This document shows positions 1-7,625 of a stretch of DNA of 20,819 bases, one piece after another; position 1 is the stretch's first letter; every line of letters starts with the position of its first letter. The stretch is from Candidatus Aquidulcis frankliniae (lineage in GTDB: Bacteria > Chloroflexota > Limnocylindria > Limnocylindrales > Limnocylindraceae): contig RFPZ01000013.1 in assembly GCA_009925905.1 (NCBI GenBank), forward strand, positions 1 through 20,819. Reading direction: 5' to 3'. The translations under genes and the position numbers were made by a program. The notes beneath the pieces were generated by a model. That model ran no database searches and was not told where the DNA came from. It saw only the letters and a list, made by a program, of their open reading frames with translations.

Positions 1-794
1 ACTGTGGCCGCAAGTCGGTCAGCAGGGGCCCCGTCAATGACCCTGCCCAGGGTTGATTTGCGGCTGGTGCCGAGCAGCACTGGGTGGCCTAAATCACGCA
101 GGGCGCCGAGGAGGCGCAGGGTGACCAGGTTCTGCGCAGGGCCCTTCCCGAAGCCGAAGCCAGGATCAAGGATCAGCCGCTCCGCCGGAATGCCAAGGGC
201 GCGACCGCGCGCCGCGACGGCCGCCATCTCGTCGAGGAACTCTTCGGCAAAGTTGGTGGCCCCTGCACCCGTGGCTACCTCTTTACGGTTATGCATAACG
301 ACGATCGGCACCCCACGATCCGCGGCGAGCTGCAGCATCTCATCGCCTGCGCGGGTCCCCCAGATGTCGTTCAGCATGTGCGCCCCCGCGTCGAGCGCGG
401 CGGCGGCAACCTCGACCTTCTGAGTATCGGCGCTCAGCGCAAGTGTTGGAAGTACACGCCGAAGTCGTTCAATGGCAGGGATGAGCCGCGCAATCTCTTC
501 GGCTGCTGAGATCTCTGTGTGACCTGGCCGGGTTGACTCGGCGCCAAGGTCCAGCAGATCAGCCCCGTCGCGCACCGCGTCACGGGCAAGCTGCTCTACG
601 CGATCAAGTAGAACGGCTGTTGCGTCACTCGACTCCATGAGCCCATCGCCCGAAAAGCTATCGGGAGTAAGGTTCGCCACCGCCATGATGTAGGTGCGGC
701 TCCCCCAGGTAACGCGTAGTGGGCCGATTGTCGTGGCTGGAATTGGCGCATACGAGTAACTGATCGCTTCACGAAGTGTGTGGCGTTCGTTCAT
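1..794 (-). CDS. folP: Dihydropteroate synthase, C-terminus cut by window edge
   Basis: Condenses 7,8-dihydropterin pyrophosphate with p-aminobenzoate to dihydropteroate in cytoplasmic folate synthesis, and is the sulfonamide target. 264 residues are present; the family is usually about 270-290, so only a short C-terminal piece is missing. Seen in order: NLTPDSFS (residues 41-48, pterin/Mg site), ESTRPG (86-91), a DT pair (123-124), ND (142-143), MH (167-168), DPGFGFGK (210-216) and GTSRKS (242-247). After TPDSFS the residues are GDG rather than the usual DGG. The ATG at 794 overlaps the folC stop in an ATGA, so folP is the second gene of a folC-folP operon and is probably translationally coupled. 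A nearby folate gene supports the call. Confidence 0.95.
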   Translation of the reverse strand, partial: MNERHTLREAISYSYAPIPATTIGPLRVTWGSRTYIMAVANLTPDSFSGDGLMESSDATAVLLDRVEQLARDAVRDGADLLDLGAESTRPGHTEISAAEEIARLIPAIERLRRVLPTLALSADTQKVEVAAAALDAGAHMLNDIWGTRAGDEMLQLAADRGVPIVVMHNRKEVATGAGATNFAEEFLDEMAAVAARGRALGIPAERLILDPGFGFGKGPAQNLVTLRLLGALRDLGHPVLLGTSRKSTLGRVIDGAPADRLAAT

Positions 795-2275
795 ATTCCT
801 GATCCTGCCATGTCGTCACGAGTCCCGTCATCCGGAAGCACGCCGCGACGCATGAGTTCGCCACGGATCGCGCCGACGAGATAGAGCGATCCGGCAGCGA
901 TGATTGGGCCGCGGTGCTCCGCTGCCGCAAGGAGTGCTGCGTTCGGATTTGCTGCGATCTGCACCTCCGCGCCGAGTTTGGCGATGCGTACGGCGGCGGC
1001 GAGCTGATCTGGCGCAAGGGAGCGCACATCCCCAACGGTCGTACAGATCACCTGCGCAGCTCGCAGCGCAGGGGAGGTAGCGAGAGCGGCACACAACTCA
1101 GCGACCGACTTGTCAGCCATGACCGCAAGGATCAGAACTAGTGGCGCATTTCGTGCGCCGGTCGCGCCATGTAGATGTGGTTCAAGATCGCTGAGCGCTG
1201 CGGCCAACGCTGCCGCGCCATCTTCGTTATGCGCGCCATCAAGCAGCAGGTCGCGATCATCGCCGCCACCGAGCGCCTTCGGGATCAACTCCATGCGACC
1301 AGGCCAACGCGCCGTCGCGAATCCCTCACGAATCTCTTCGTCACTTACCGACGCGATGCCAGCGTCACGAAGTGCGTCGAGTGTCGCGGCGGCAACCGCG
1401 GCGTTTGCCCCTTGGTGTCGACCGAGCAGTCCGACGCGCACCGCACCGCGGCCTTCAAGTTCAACTTCAATACCGTCACGTCCAAGCGAGCGGATTGTGC
1501 CGGCACGCGCGATCGTAAATGGTGCGCCAACACGTTGAGCACGGTGGCGAATCACGTCAAGTGCGCCCCCTCGTTCGCTCGCACCAATCACGGCACGGTC
1601 ACCGCGGACGATGATTGCTGCCTTCTCTTTTGCAATCGCCTCAATCGTGTCACCAAGGTACTGCTGGTGGTCTAAGCCGACATTAGTGACGACCGCTACG
1701 CCACCATCCCAGGCGTGCGTTGCATCGAGCCGTCCGCCAAGGCCCACCTCAACGATTGCTGTCGAAATCTCCTCCTCGCGAAGTGCTTCAAAGATGGCGC
1801 CGACAAGGATCTCAAACTCCGTCGCTGGCCCAACGCGCTCCTCAATCTGGTCAGCAGCGTCAAGGGCGCGAGTGACCGCCTGGGCGAACGGAAGTGGAGC
1901 GAGTGGCAGACCGTCAATCTGCACGCGCTCTCGGTAGCTCACGAGATGCGGCTTGGGTGTGGTGGCGTGGCGAATCCCCGCCACGCGAAGTGCCGACGAG
2001 ACGAGCGCGACCACACTCCCCTTACCGTTTGTTCCTGCGACCAACGCGCCACGCACCCCAGTTTCAGGCGAGCCAAGTGTATGAAGGAGGGCGCGTGATC
2101 GCCCCAAGCCCATGCGAATGCCGAAGCGCCCGCGTGACTCAAGTGCCACGAGTGCGGCACGCCAGGCATCGGGGCCACGACCTTCTCCAACGGCGCGAAC
2201 GGCTTCGCCACGTGCGCGCGCGACACGATCGCGCATCTCAAGGATCAGCTGCGGGTCGCTCGGTTGATCGGGCAT
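791..2275 (-). CDS. folC: Dihydrofolate synthase / folylpolyglutamate synthase
   Basis: Adds glutamate to dihydropteroate and then to folates, using ATP, in the cytoplasm. 494 residues, slightly longer than the usual 420-450, with about 40 extra N-terminal residues. Visible Mur-ligase-type features are the P-loop GTNGKGS (81-87), the omega-loop region ending PHL (109-111) before ERVQIDG, EVGLGGRLDATH (176-187), NVGLDHQQYLGDT (198-210, metal site), GRHQGANAAVA (285-295) and DGAHN (346-350) opening the C-terminal domain. The ATG at 2275 has no Shine-Dalgarno site but a TACGCT hexamer six bases upstream, so the transcript may be leaderless. The stop overlaps the folP start (ATGA). FPGS and DHFS activities cannot be separated by sequence alone. 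Confidence 0.95.
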   Translation of the reverse strand: MPDQPSDPQLILEMRDRVARARGEAVRAVGEGRGPDAWRAALVALESRGRFGIRMGLGRSRALLHTLGSPETGVRGALVAGTNGKGSVVALVSSALRVAGIRHATTPKPHLVSYRERVQIDGLPLAPLPFAQAVTRALDAADQIEERVGPATEFEILVGAIFEALREEEISTAIVEVGLGGRLDATHAWDGGVAVVTNVGLDHQQYLGDTIEAIAKEKAAIIVRGDRAVIGASERGGALDVIRHRAQRVGAPFTIARAGTIRSLGRDGIEVELEGRGAVRVGLLGRHQGANAAVAAATLDALRDAGIASVSDEEIREGFATARWPGRMELIPKALGGGDDRDLLLDGAHNEDGAAALAAALSDLEPHLHGATGARNAPLVLILAVMADKSVAELCAALATSPALRAAQVICTTVGDVRSLAPDQLAAAVRIAKLGAEVQIAANPNAALLAAAEHRGPIIAAGSLYLVGAIRGELMRRGVLPDDGTRDDMAGSGI

Positions 2276-2321
2276 CGTTGGAGCGTAGCGGTCTCAGCGC
2301 GCCGCGTGCGAGAATCGTCCC
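2276..2321. promoter_or_regulatory. Divergent promoter pair for folC and the Ig-like protein gene
   Basis: The only non-coding DNA between two divergent starts is 46 bases. On the minus strand TACGCT (2282-2287) ends six bases before the folC ATG. On the plus strand GAGAAT (2310-2315), preceded by TG plus one base (extended -10), ends six bases before the ATG at 2322. Neither gene has a Shine-Dalgarno site here. A -10 at this distance puts the start of transcription at or next to the ATG, so both transcripts look leaderless. No convincing -35 is visible for either. The spacing is read directly from the sequence; promoter function is inference. Confidence 0.6.
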
Positions 2322-3497
2322 ATGGGACTCTTCCGTCGATCGAGTTCAAAGCCACCGCGGCGCGGCCTTCCCGGTCGTTCTGAGGGATACACGCCCCCTT
2401 ATCGTGTGGACTCCGCATCGCAGCGAGCCCGGTCCTCTTCACGTAGCGTCGGCGGTACGATCGCCACCGCACTCTCCACATTTATCACCCTGTTTGTTAT
2501 TGCTGGCGCCATCGGACTCGCAGCCATTGCTCTTCCGTTCATCACCTCAATTGGCGGGAGCGGCTCGCCAACGCCACCGCCCGCCTCAATTGAGCCGGGC
2601 AGGCCCACCCTCAACGAGCCGAGTGAGCCCATCACAGCCTCCGCCACGATTACCATCAGCGGCGCACTACCCCAAGATCTCCTTGAGAAGAGTGACGCCA
2701 TCATTCGCATCATCATCACACGCGATGACGGCTCGGAGATCACAGGCGCTGAGATCAACATGCCGAAGACTGCTGGATTCGACGTCGCGCAGATCCCTCT
2801 CGCGTCTGGCTCGAACATCATTGAAGCTGTTGTCGTTCTCAACGGATCAGAGGGAACCCGCTCCAATTCAATTACCGTTGTGCGCGATACAACTGCACCG
2901 GCACTGACTATTTCTGCTCCCACCCCGGGCGCAATCATGAACGGCGACTCGGTCACAGTTACAGGGAAGACTGATAAGGATATTGATGTTCAAGTCCGTA
3001 ATGAGACGACGGGGACGATTGAGGGTGGTCGATCTACTACAAAAGGTGCCTTCTCTATTGGAATCTCGCTCCGTGACGGCACAAACGTGCTGACCATCAC
3101 CGCCACAGACGGTGCTGGAAATCAAACATCAAAGAGCGTAGAGATTTCTACCAGCGCATCTGTGGGGCGTATCTCGATCGTGTTGAATCCAGATACGATC
3201 ATCTTGAGCGCTAGGAGAAACTTCCTGATTACCGCAACGGCTACCGATTCGGCCGGTGCTCCGGCCACGAACGTACGCGTCTGCATGTACGTGACGCCGT
3301 ATGGTGGGCAGCCAGACCCTATTGCCCCAGGTCTTTGCACGACGTCAGACACCAACGGTCGTGCCTCGTGGACGTACACCTTCCCAGATAACTTCAATAC
3401 CGAGGGCCGCGGCCTTGTCACCGTTACCTACGAGCTCAGCGTCGGCGATCCAATTTCAGGCACGCAAAGTTTCCGCGTCTATTTGGTAAAGCCGTGA
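2322..3497 (+). CDS. Membrane-anchored protein with bacterial Ig-like domains
   Basis: 391 residues. A basic, Pro/Ser-rich cytoplasmic N-terminus (1-45, many Arg) is followed by one hydrophobic segment (about 49-73), a Pro-rich linker (82-105) and an extracytoplasmic beta-rich part. Residues about 105-188 look like one Ig-like unit. Residues 190-277 are a clear Ig-like repeat (opens DTTAPALTISAP, contains DGTNVLTITATDGAGN) of the kind seen in secreted glucodextranase-B-like and Big domains. Residues 283-390 resemble an invasin-type Big_1 fold with two cysteines (321 and 339) that could form a disulfide. There is no catalytic motif, so a structural, adhesive or glycan-binding role at the envelope is likely. 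It is coupled by a GTGA overlap to the zinc-ribbon gene. The start is fixed by the leaderless-type promoter and by folC behind it. Confidence 0.85.
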   Translation: MGLFRRSSSKPPRRGLPGRSEGYTPPYRVDSASQRARSSSRSVGGTIATALSTFITLFVIAGAIGLAAIALPFITSIGGSGSPTPPPASIEPGRPTLNEPSEPITASATITISGALPQDLLEKSDAIIRIIITRDDGSEITGAEINMPKTAGFDVAQIPLASGSNIIEAVVVLNGSEGTRSNSITVVRDTTAPALTISAPTPGAIMNGDSVTVTGKTDKDIDVQVRNETTGTIEGGRSTTKGAFSIGISLRDGTNVLTITATDGAGNQTSKSVEISTSASVGRISIVLNPDTIILSARRNFLITATATDSAGAPATNVRVCMYVTPYGGQPDPIAPGLCTTSDTNGRASWTYTFPDNFNTEGRGLVTVTYELSVGDPISGTQSFRVYLVKP

Positions 3498-3820
3498 GTG
3501 CTGCACCAGCGCTCACGTGGCGCTGCCCAACATGTAGCGCAATCCAAGAGGAGTCTGGTCAGTGCTGGGTGTGCAAAACACCAACCGCCTCATGCGGCAG
3601 TTGCCGACACATGCGCCGCTCCGTAATCGGCAAGGTCTCCTATTGCGGCATCGACAAGAAGCGCCGTCTTGTTGCTGAGAGTGACGTAAAGGAGTGTTGG
3701 ACTGCTCCAGTTCCGCTGCAGGCCGCCGCGCAACTAGAGCGGAGCGTTGACGGATCGCTCCCTGAGCGCCCGCGGCTGAGTTGGGCGAGTGGTGGGCTCT
3801 GGGAGGGTCTCGAAGCCTAG
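3494..3820 (+). CDS. Small double zinc-ribbon protein, unknown function
   Basis: 108 residues, GTG start overlapping the previous stop (GTGA). Two cysteine clusters are visible: C11-x2-C14 and C24-x2-C27 form a first zinc ribbon; C34-x2-C37, C51 and C68 form a second, written CGSCRHMRR, then YCGIDKKRRL, then ECW. The last 40 residues have no cysteine, are low in structure and rich in Ser, Glu and Leu. There is no signal peptide or membrane segment, so the protein should be cytoplasmic. Its function is not recognised; a nucleic-acid or protein-docking role is possible. Overlap with the Ig-like gene means co-translation. It ends four bases before the convergent kinase stop. Confidence 0.8.
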   Translation: MSAAPALTWRCPTCSAIQEESGQCWVCKTPTASCGSCRHMRRSVIGKVSYCGIDKKRRLVAESDVKECWTAPVPLQAAAQLERSVDGSLPERPRLSWASGGLWEGLEA

Positions 3821-3842
3821 CCGGCTACGGGGAACAGCCGGC
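3820..3842. terminator. Possible bidirectional hairpin at convergent gene ends
   Basis: The inverted repeat GCCGGCT / AGCCGGC (7 bp arms, 9-base loop) spans the four bases between two convergent stop codons and enters the 3' end of the kinase gene. Its position fits a shared transcription end for the plus and minus units. There is no T-run on either side, so it would be an imperfect intrinsic terminator or an RNA 3'-end stabiliser. Confidence 0.35.
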
Positions 3843-5648
3843 GAGCGGCGTTCCAGTTGGTGCAGTCGTTAGGATCGAAATCTCGCTCCCTGGCGCGACG
3901 GCAACTCCTGCAAGTGGCGAGAAAGTGTCGACAAGATCTGTTGGATCCAACAGCGCTGACGGCGCATCGAGTGAGAGGCCGACTGCCGACAAGAGTGCGG
4001 TTGCATCCGCGATGCTCGAGCAGCGTAGGTCTGGCACCTGTGGCCAATCGGCCCCACTTGCGCTTGGCGACGGGCTCAACGCGGGCTCAGGACCAAGTGA
4101 GACCACAAGATCAACCGCCGTGCCGCTAGAAACCTGCACCCCAGGACGTGGGTTCTGTTGGATCAGCTCACCAGCAGGAACGGTGTCGGAGTACTCGGAG
4201 AAGGTTGCGCCGCGCACGAGCTTTGCGGTCGCCAAGGCAGCGATTCCGTCAGCCTCGCTCAACCCGCGAATATCGGGAACCACCACGAACCCACTCCCCG
4301 CCACCACACGCACCTCAATGACCGTGTTGAGCGGCACGAGCGTCTCGCTCCCGGGAGACTGCGAGAGGATGGTGTCGACTGGCTGATCTGACGAGGCCAC
4401 CCGCTCCACGACCTGCACGCGCAGCCCCAGCCCCTCAGCAATCGGAATGGCCTCAGCCAGGGTCAACGTAGTGAGGCTTGGCACCTTCACGTTGTTGTCT
4501 GGGCCGGTGCCCGCTGAGAAGATCCGAAGCGCCAAAATCACACCGCCAACAAGGAGCAGCGCGGTGAGTGCGACGCCACCGATGGCGAGGAGCATGCTGC
4601 GAAGCGACATCGTGTCGGATTCCGGGTATGGGTCGTCGCTACCAATATCGTTGGGATCTGGAAGCATCTCCGGCTCGCCCGGTCCCACTTCGGCAGCAAC
4701 TCGGGCGACGCGGGTTCCCGCAAGTGCACGCGGTGCCCCCGCCGCTGGCCCAACCGGTCGCGACGGAACGGCGGTGCGATTTGCCTGCACAACATAGGTC
4801 TCGAGTGCATCAGCCGCCGCTGTTGCGTTCACATACCGCTCATTCGGTTTTGGTGCGAGAAGGCGCATCGTAATGAGATCAAGCTCTGGGGAGATATCTG
4901 GTCGCAACTCGCGAGGTGATGGAGCTGGCGACTGAACTCGTCGCTCTTGAAGTTCAGTGCCACTCAAGCGATCAAACGGACGATGTCCCGTCAGCAGTTC
5001 AAACAGAACTACGCCAAGGCCGAAGAGGTCTGACGAGGCCGATTGCGGACCGCCAGCCAACACCTCTGGCGCAAGGTAGCCAACCGAGCCCTCCGGCCGC
5101 CCGCCGCTGCGCGCAGCCGCTTCGCTTCCATCGACCTCATGCATCGCCTGCGCAATACCGAAGTCGGCGATCTGCGCGCGCCCTTCACGATTAATCAAGA
5201 TGTTGCGTGACGATACGTCGCGATGAATGATGCCGCGCACGTGTGCGGCGGCGAGGCCACGCGCCACCTGCGCCGCGACTGCTGCAGCGCGGCGTGGCAC
5301 CAGTGGCCCCACTCGGCGGAGCATTGAGGCGAGATCTTCGCCGTCAACAAACTCCATCACAATGGCGGGCGATTCACCCTCTGGGGCAACATCGAACACA
5401 GCGGCGACGTTTGGGTGCGCGACGATCGCGGCCGCACGACCTTCGGCGCGGAAACGGTCGGCGGCAGCGGCCGATGTTGCGAGCGGTGCGCGAAGGACTT
5501 TAACGGCTACGTCGCGTCCTAGCGCCTCATCGGTAGCACGAAAAACGAGGGCGGCGGCCCCTTCGCCAATCAGCTCCTGAAGTCGATATCGACCGGCAAC
5601 GATGTCACCAGGCTTGAGTGTTCGTTCGTTACCTGCCGACGGAGTCAT
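3825..5648 (-). CDS. Transmembrane Ser/Thr protein kinase with three PASTA domains
   Basis: PknB/StkP-type Hanks kinase, 607 residues. Cytoplasmic kinase domain about 21-285: glycine loop GEGAAALV (28-35, third Gly replaced by Ala), ATP lysine K50 (VAVK), alpha-C Glu probably E69, catalytic loop HRDVSSRN (142-149), DFG (162-164), APE (193-195). A linker rich in Pro and acidic residues follows, then one membrane segment (about 353-375), then three extracytoplasmic PASTA repeats (about 387-449, 455-518, 535-596) that in this family bind muropeptides or lipid II. The catalytic loop lacks the usual Lys two residues after Asp; Arg148 may replace it as in tyrosine kinases. HRDVS-type loops also occur in myxobacterial kinases. 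The ATG at 5648 overlaps the galU stop (ATGA), so the kinase is the last gene of this run. Two Cys in the C-terminal part (543 and 605) could pair. Confidence 0.95.
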   Translation of the reverse strand: MTPSAGNERTLKPGDIVAGRYRLQELIGEGAAALVFRATDEALGRDVAVKVLRAPLATSAAAADRFRAEGRAAAIVAHPNVAAVFDVAPEGESPAIVMEFVDGEDLASMLRRVGPLVPRRAAAVAAQVARGLAAAHVRGIIHRDVSSRNILINREGRAQIADFGIAQAMHEVDGSEAAARSGGRPEGSVGYLAPEVLAGGPQSASSDLFGLGVVLFELLTGHRPFDRLSGTELQERRVQSPAPSPRELRPDISPELDLITMRLLAPKPNERYVNATAAADALETYVVQANRTAVPSRPVGPAAGAPRALAGTRVARVAAEVGPGEPEMLPDPNDIGSDDPYPESDTMSLRSMLLAIGGVALTALLLVGGVILALRIFSAGTGPDNNVKVPSLTTLTLAEAIPIAEGLGLRVQVVERVASSDQPVDTILSQSPGSETLVPLNTVIEVRVVAGSGFVVVPDIRGLSEADGIAALATAKLVRGATFSEYSDTVPAGELIQQNPRPGVQVSSGTAVDLVVSLGPEPALSPSPSASGADWPQVPDLRCSSIADATALLSAVGLSLDAPSALLDPTDLVDTFSPLAGVAVAPGSEISILTTAPTGTPLAGCSP

Positions 5649-6532
5649 TGGTGCCGCTTACTTTCGGCGGCGATTGCGCCGCGGACAATTGCGCCGTAGA
5701 CAGGATGATCAAGCGCGATATGCAGGTTAGCCCGCAACCAGCCCTCTGGCGAACCAACGTCGTAACGAGTACCAGAGAAGTGTCGAGCGACGACAGGCTG
5801 CTCTTGTGCCAAGGTATGAATTGCATCGGTAAGTTGAATTTCACCGTTCACACCGTGAGTTGTCTGCTCCAATCGTTCAAAGATTTTCGGACTAAGAACA
5901 TAGCGTCCGACTACAGCAAGATCTGATGGCGCGTGTGCGGTGTCTGGCTTCTCAACGACGCCACGGAGCGGAATGGTTCGCCCTTGATCGCTCGTTGGAA
6001 GCGTGGTGTCGGGATCAACGATTCCGTAGCGGTTCGTATCTTCTGGCGCAACGCGCATCACGCCAATGACCGACGCCTGGGTAGCGACATACGCCTCGAT
6101 CAGCTCTGAAAGTGCGGGCTTCGCACCGAAGATGAGGTCGTCAGGGAGCATCACCGCAAAGGGCTCATGCCCAACGGCGTCCTGCGCCATGAGCACTGCG
6201 TGACCAAGGCCGAGCTGCTCTTTCTGACGGATCGTCACAAGGTGCACCATGTCGGCAACCGCGCGCACGGCCCGCAGGTGCTCAATATCACCGCGCTGCT
6301 CAAGGATTGCCTCAAGGTCAGCCGAGATGTCGAAGTGATCTTCAATTGCGCGCTTGTGTTCACTGGTGACGAGAATGACCCGCTCAATCCCAGAGGCAAC
6401 GGCCTCTTCAATGGCGTACTGGATGGCGGGACGGTCAATGATTGGCAGGAGCTCCTTCGGGACGGCCTTCGTCGCGGGGAGGAACCGGGTGCCCCATCCG
6501 GCGACCGGGAGAACTGCGGTGCGGATCTTCAT
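5645..6532 (-). CDS. galU: UTP--glucose-1-phosphate uridylyltransferase
   Basis: Makes UDP-glucose from UTP and glucose-1-phosphate in the cytoplasm, the donor for envelope glycans and galactose interconversion. 295 residues, the normal family length. The nucleotidyltransferase signature AGWGTRFLPATKAVPKE lies at residues 11-27, followed by the LLPIIDRPAIQYAIEEA segment. Later motifs LVTIRQKEQLGLGHA, PFAVMLPDDL and VVEKP are typical of GalU. The start has a good Shine-Dalgarno site (GGAGG, plus-strand 6538-6542, five bases away). A possible internal promoter (TGG-TATCCT) lies just upstream in the end of the preceding gene. Translational coupling to the PASTA kinase ties sugar-nucleotide supply to cell-wall signalling, which is inference. 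Confidence 0.96.
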   Translation of the reverse strand: MKIRTAVLPVAGWGTRFLPATKAVPKELLPIIDRPAIQYAIEEAVASGIERVILVTSEHKRAIEDHFDISADLEAILEQRGDIEHLRAVRAVADMVHLVTIRQKEQLGLGHAVLMAQDAVGHEPFAVMLPDDLIFGAKPALSELIEAYVATQASVIGVMRVAPEDTNRYGIVDPDTTLPTSDQGRTIPLRGVVEKPDTAHAPSDLAVVGRYVLSPKIFERLEQTTHGVNGEIQLTDAIHTLAQEQPVVARHFSGTRYDVGSPEGWLRANLHIALDHPVYGAIVRGAIAAESKRHQ

Positions 6533-6559
6533 TGGGGCCTCCGTGCGGTGCTGGCGCTC

Positions 6560-6568
6560 AGGATACCA
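6560..6568 (-). promoter_or_regulatory. Possible internal extended -10 promoter for galU
   Basis: On the minus strand the sequence reads TGG then TATCCT, an extended -10 with a near-consensus hexamer, located 28 bases before the galU ATG and overlapping the stop of the upstream membrane gene. A start about seven bases later would give a leader of roughly 20 bases carrying the GGAGG ribosome site. This would let galU and the kinase be expressed apart from the two upstream genes. No clear -35 is seen. Confidence 0.35.
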
Positions 6569-6569
6569 G

Positions 6570-7613
6570 TCACCCTTCGCGGCGAACCCACCGGAGCAGC
6601 GCTCCCACGGGCCGACCTACGAAGGGAAGGCGCACCTCATTCGAGTCCTCGACGCTGGCCAGGAACCCGCAGAGCAGGAGGAGCGCCCCAATGAGCTTCC
6701 CCACCTGATAGCTCTCGGTTGAGCCCGCTCGATTCAACGTATCGGTAAGGCTCGGCACAAATGCGCCGAGCGCAATCAGGGCCGTTGCTGGCACACGACG
6801 GTTAAGGGTGCCCGCCCGCCAGGCGCGCCAGGCGTCAGGGATGCTGCGCACAAAGTTTACGGTGAGCGCCACGGGGGCGATCGCTAGATTAAAGAGGAGT
6901 TCATCACCGCGCTGTTCTGGATCGCTTGAGTACGGGAGCACGCGACGCTTCGGCATAAAGACGTACACCGAGAAGAGGGCGCCGGTCAGTAGTGCGAGTC
7001 CGCCACTTACGTTCAAGATTGGCGTGAGGAGGCGAAGCGTTGGCGGAAGGAGTAGCGCCACTGGTGCGCCGGTCGCCGGGTCTGTCGCCCACCCTGGTGC
7101 GGGAAGCTCCGCGATAACAACGAGTGGCACGGCGATCACACTCAACGCAACAGACAACGTGATCGCGACGCGTGCCCACCGCGCATCACCCATGTACGAG
7201 AGCCAACCAACGACAATTGCGACGCCCCACGCAATCAACGCGTAGGCCAATGCGGTTGGGCCTGCCGACGGATCCTCCAATCGACGTGCGACCAGAATCG
7301 TAAAGAGGCCAGAGAGCGCGAGGCAGAGTGCATACCAGTATCCAAAGCGTGTCTTGGCCAACAGAAGAATCGTTCCGGCACCGAGCCAACCTGCAGTCCA
7401 TACCGCGCCGAACAGATACCAGACGCGATAGATCGGTTCACTCCAGCCGACTACCGCGGCGAGTGCCTCGGCACCCGCCGCCGCAGAGAACGCGAGTGCG
7501 CCGACGCCCCACGCCAACTGATACGTGCCGCGACGCGTTCGGTACTGATCGAAGAGGAGTGCGGCAAAGAGGAGTGTGAACAGGGCGGTGAGCGCTGGAA
7601 GGAGAGTCGTCAC
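6570..7613 (-). CDS. Polytopic membrane protein of unknown function
   Basis: 347 residues with about eight to nine hydrophobic segments (near 4-21, 34-55, 63-85, 92-109, 121-141, 150-170, 195-219, 275-292 and 305-322). An additional amphipathic stretch lies near 240-262, with a basic C-terminal tail. There is no transporter, enzyme or receptor motif that I recognise. The general shape is like a 7TM-type sensory input domain, but there is no output domain. The start is GTG at 7613, only 12 bases after the stop of the Cys-pair gene, so the two are co-transcribed. galU follows after 37 bases. The context suggests an envelope-related role, but no function can be named. Confidence 0.85.
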   Translation of the reverse strand: MTTLLPALTALFTLLFAALLFDQYRTRRGTYQLAWGVGALAFSAAAGAEALAAVVGWSEPIYRVWYLFGAVWTAGWLGAGTILLLAKTRFGYWYALCLALSGLFTILVARRLEDPSAGPTALAYALIAWGVAIVVGWLSYMGDARWARVAITLSVALSVIAVPLVVIAELPAPGWATDPATGAPVALLLPPTLRLLTPILNVSGGLALLTGALFSVYVFMPKRRVLPYSSDPEQRGDELLFNLAIAPVALTVNFVRSIPDAWRAWRAGTLNRRVPATALIALGAFVPSLTDTLNRAGSTESYQVGKLIGALLLLCGFLASVEDSNEVRLPFVGRPVGALLRWVRREG

Positions 7614-7625
7614 GTCGGTTCCGGC

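Noticed and set aside
1894..2907. A 337-codon plus-strand open frame across folC and the Ig-like gene
   Set aside because: It covers two well-supported genes in other frames and is Arg/Ser/Pro-rich as expected of a shadow frame.
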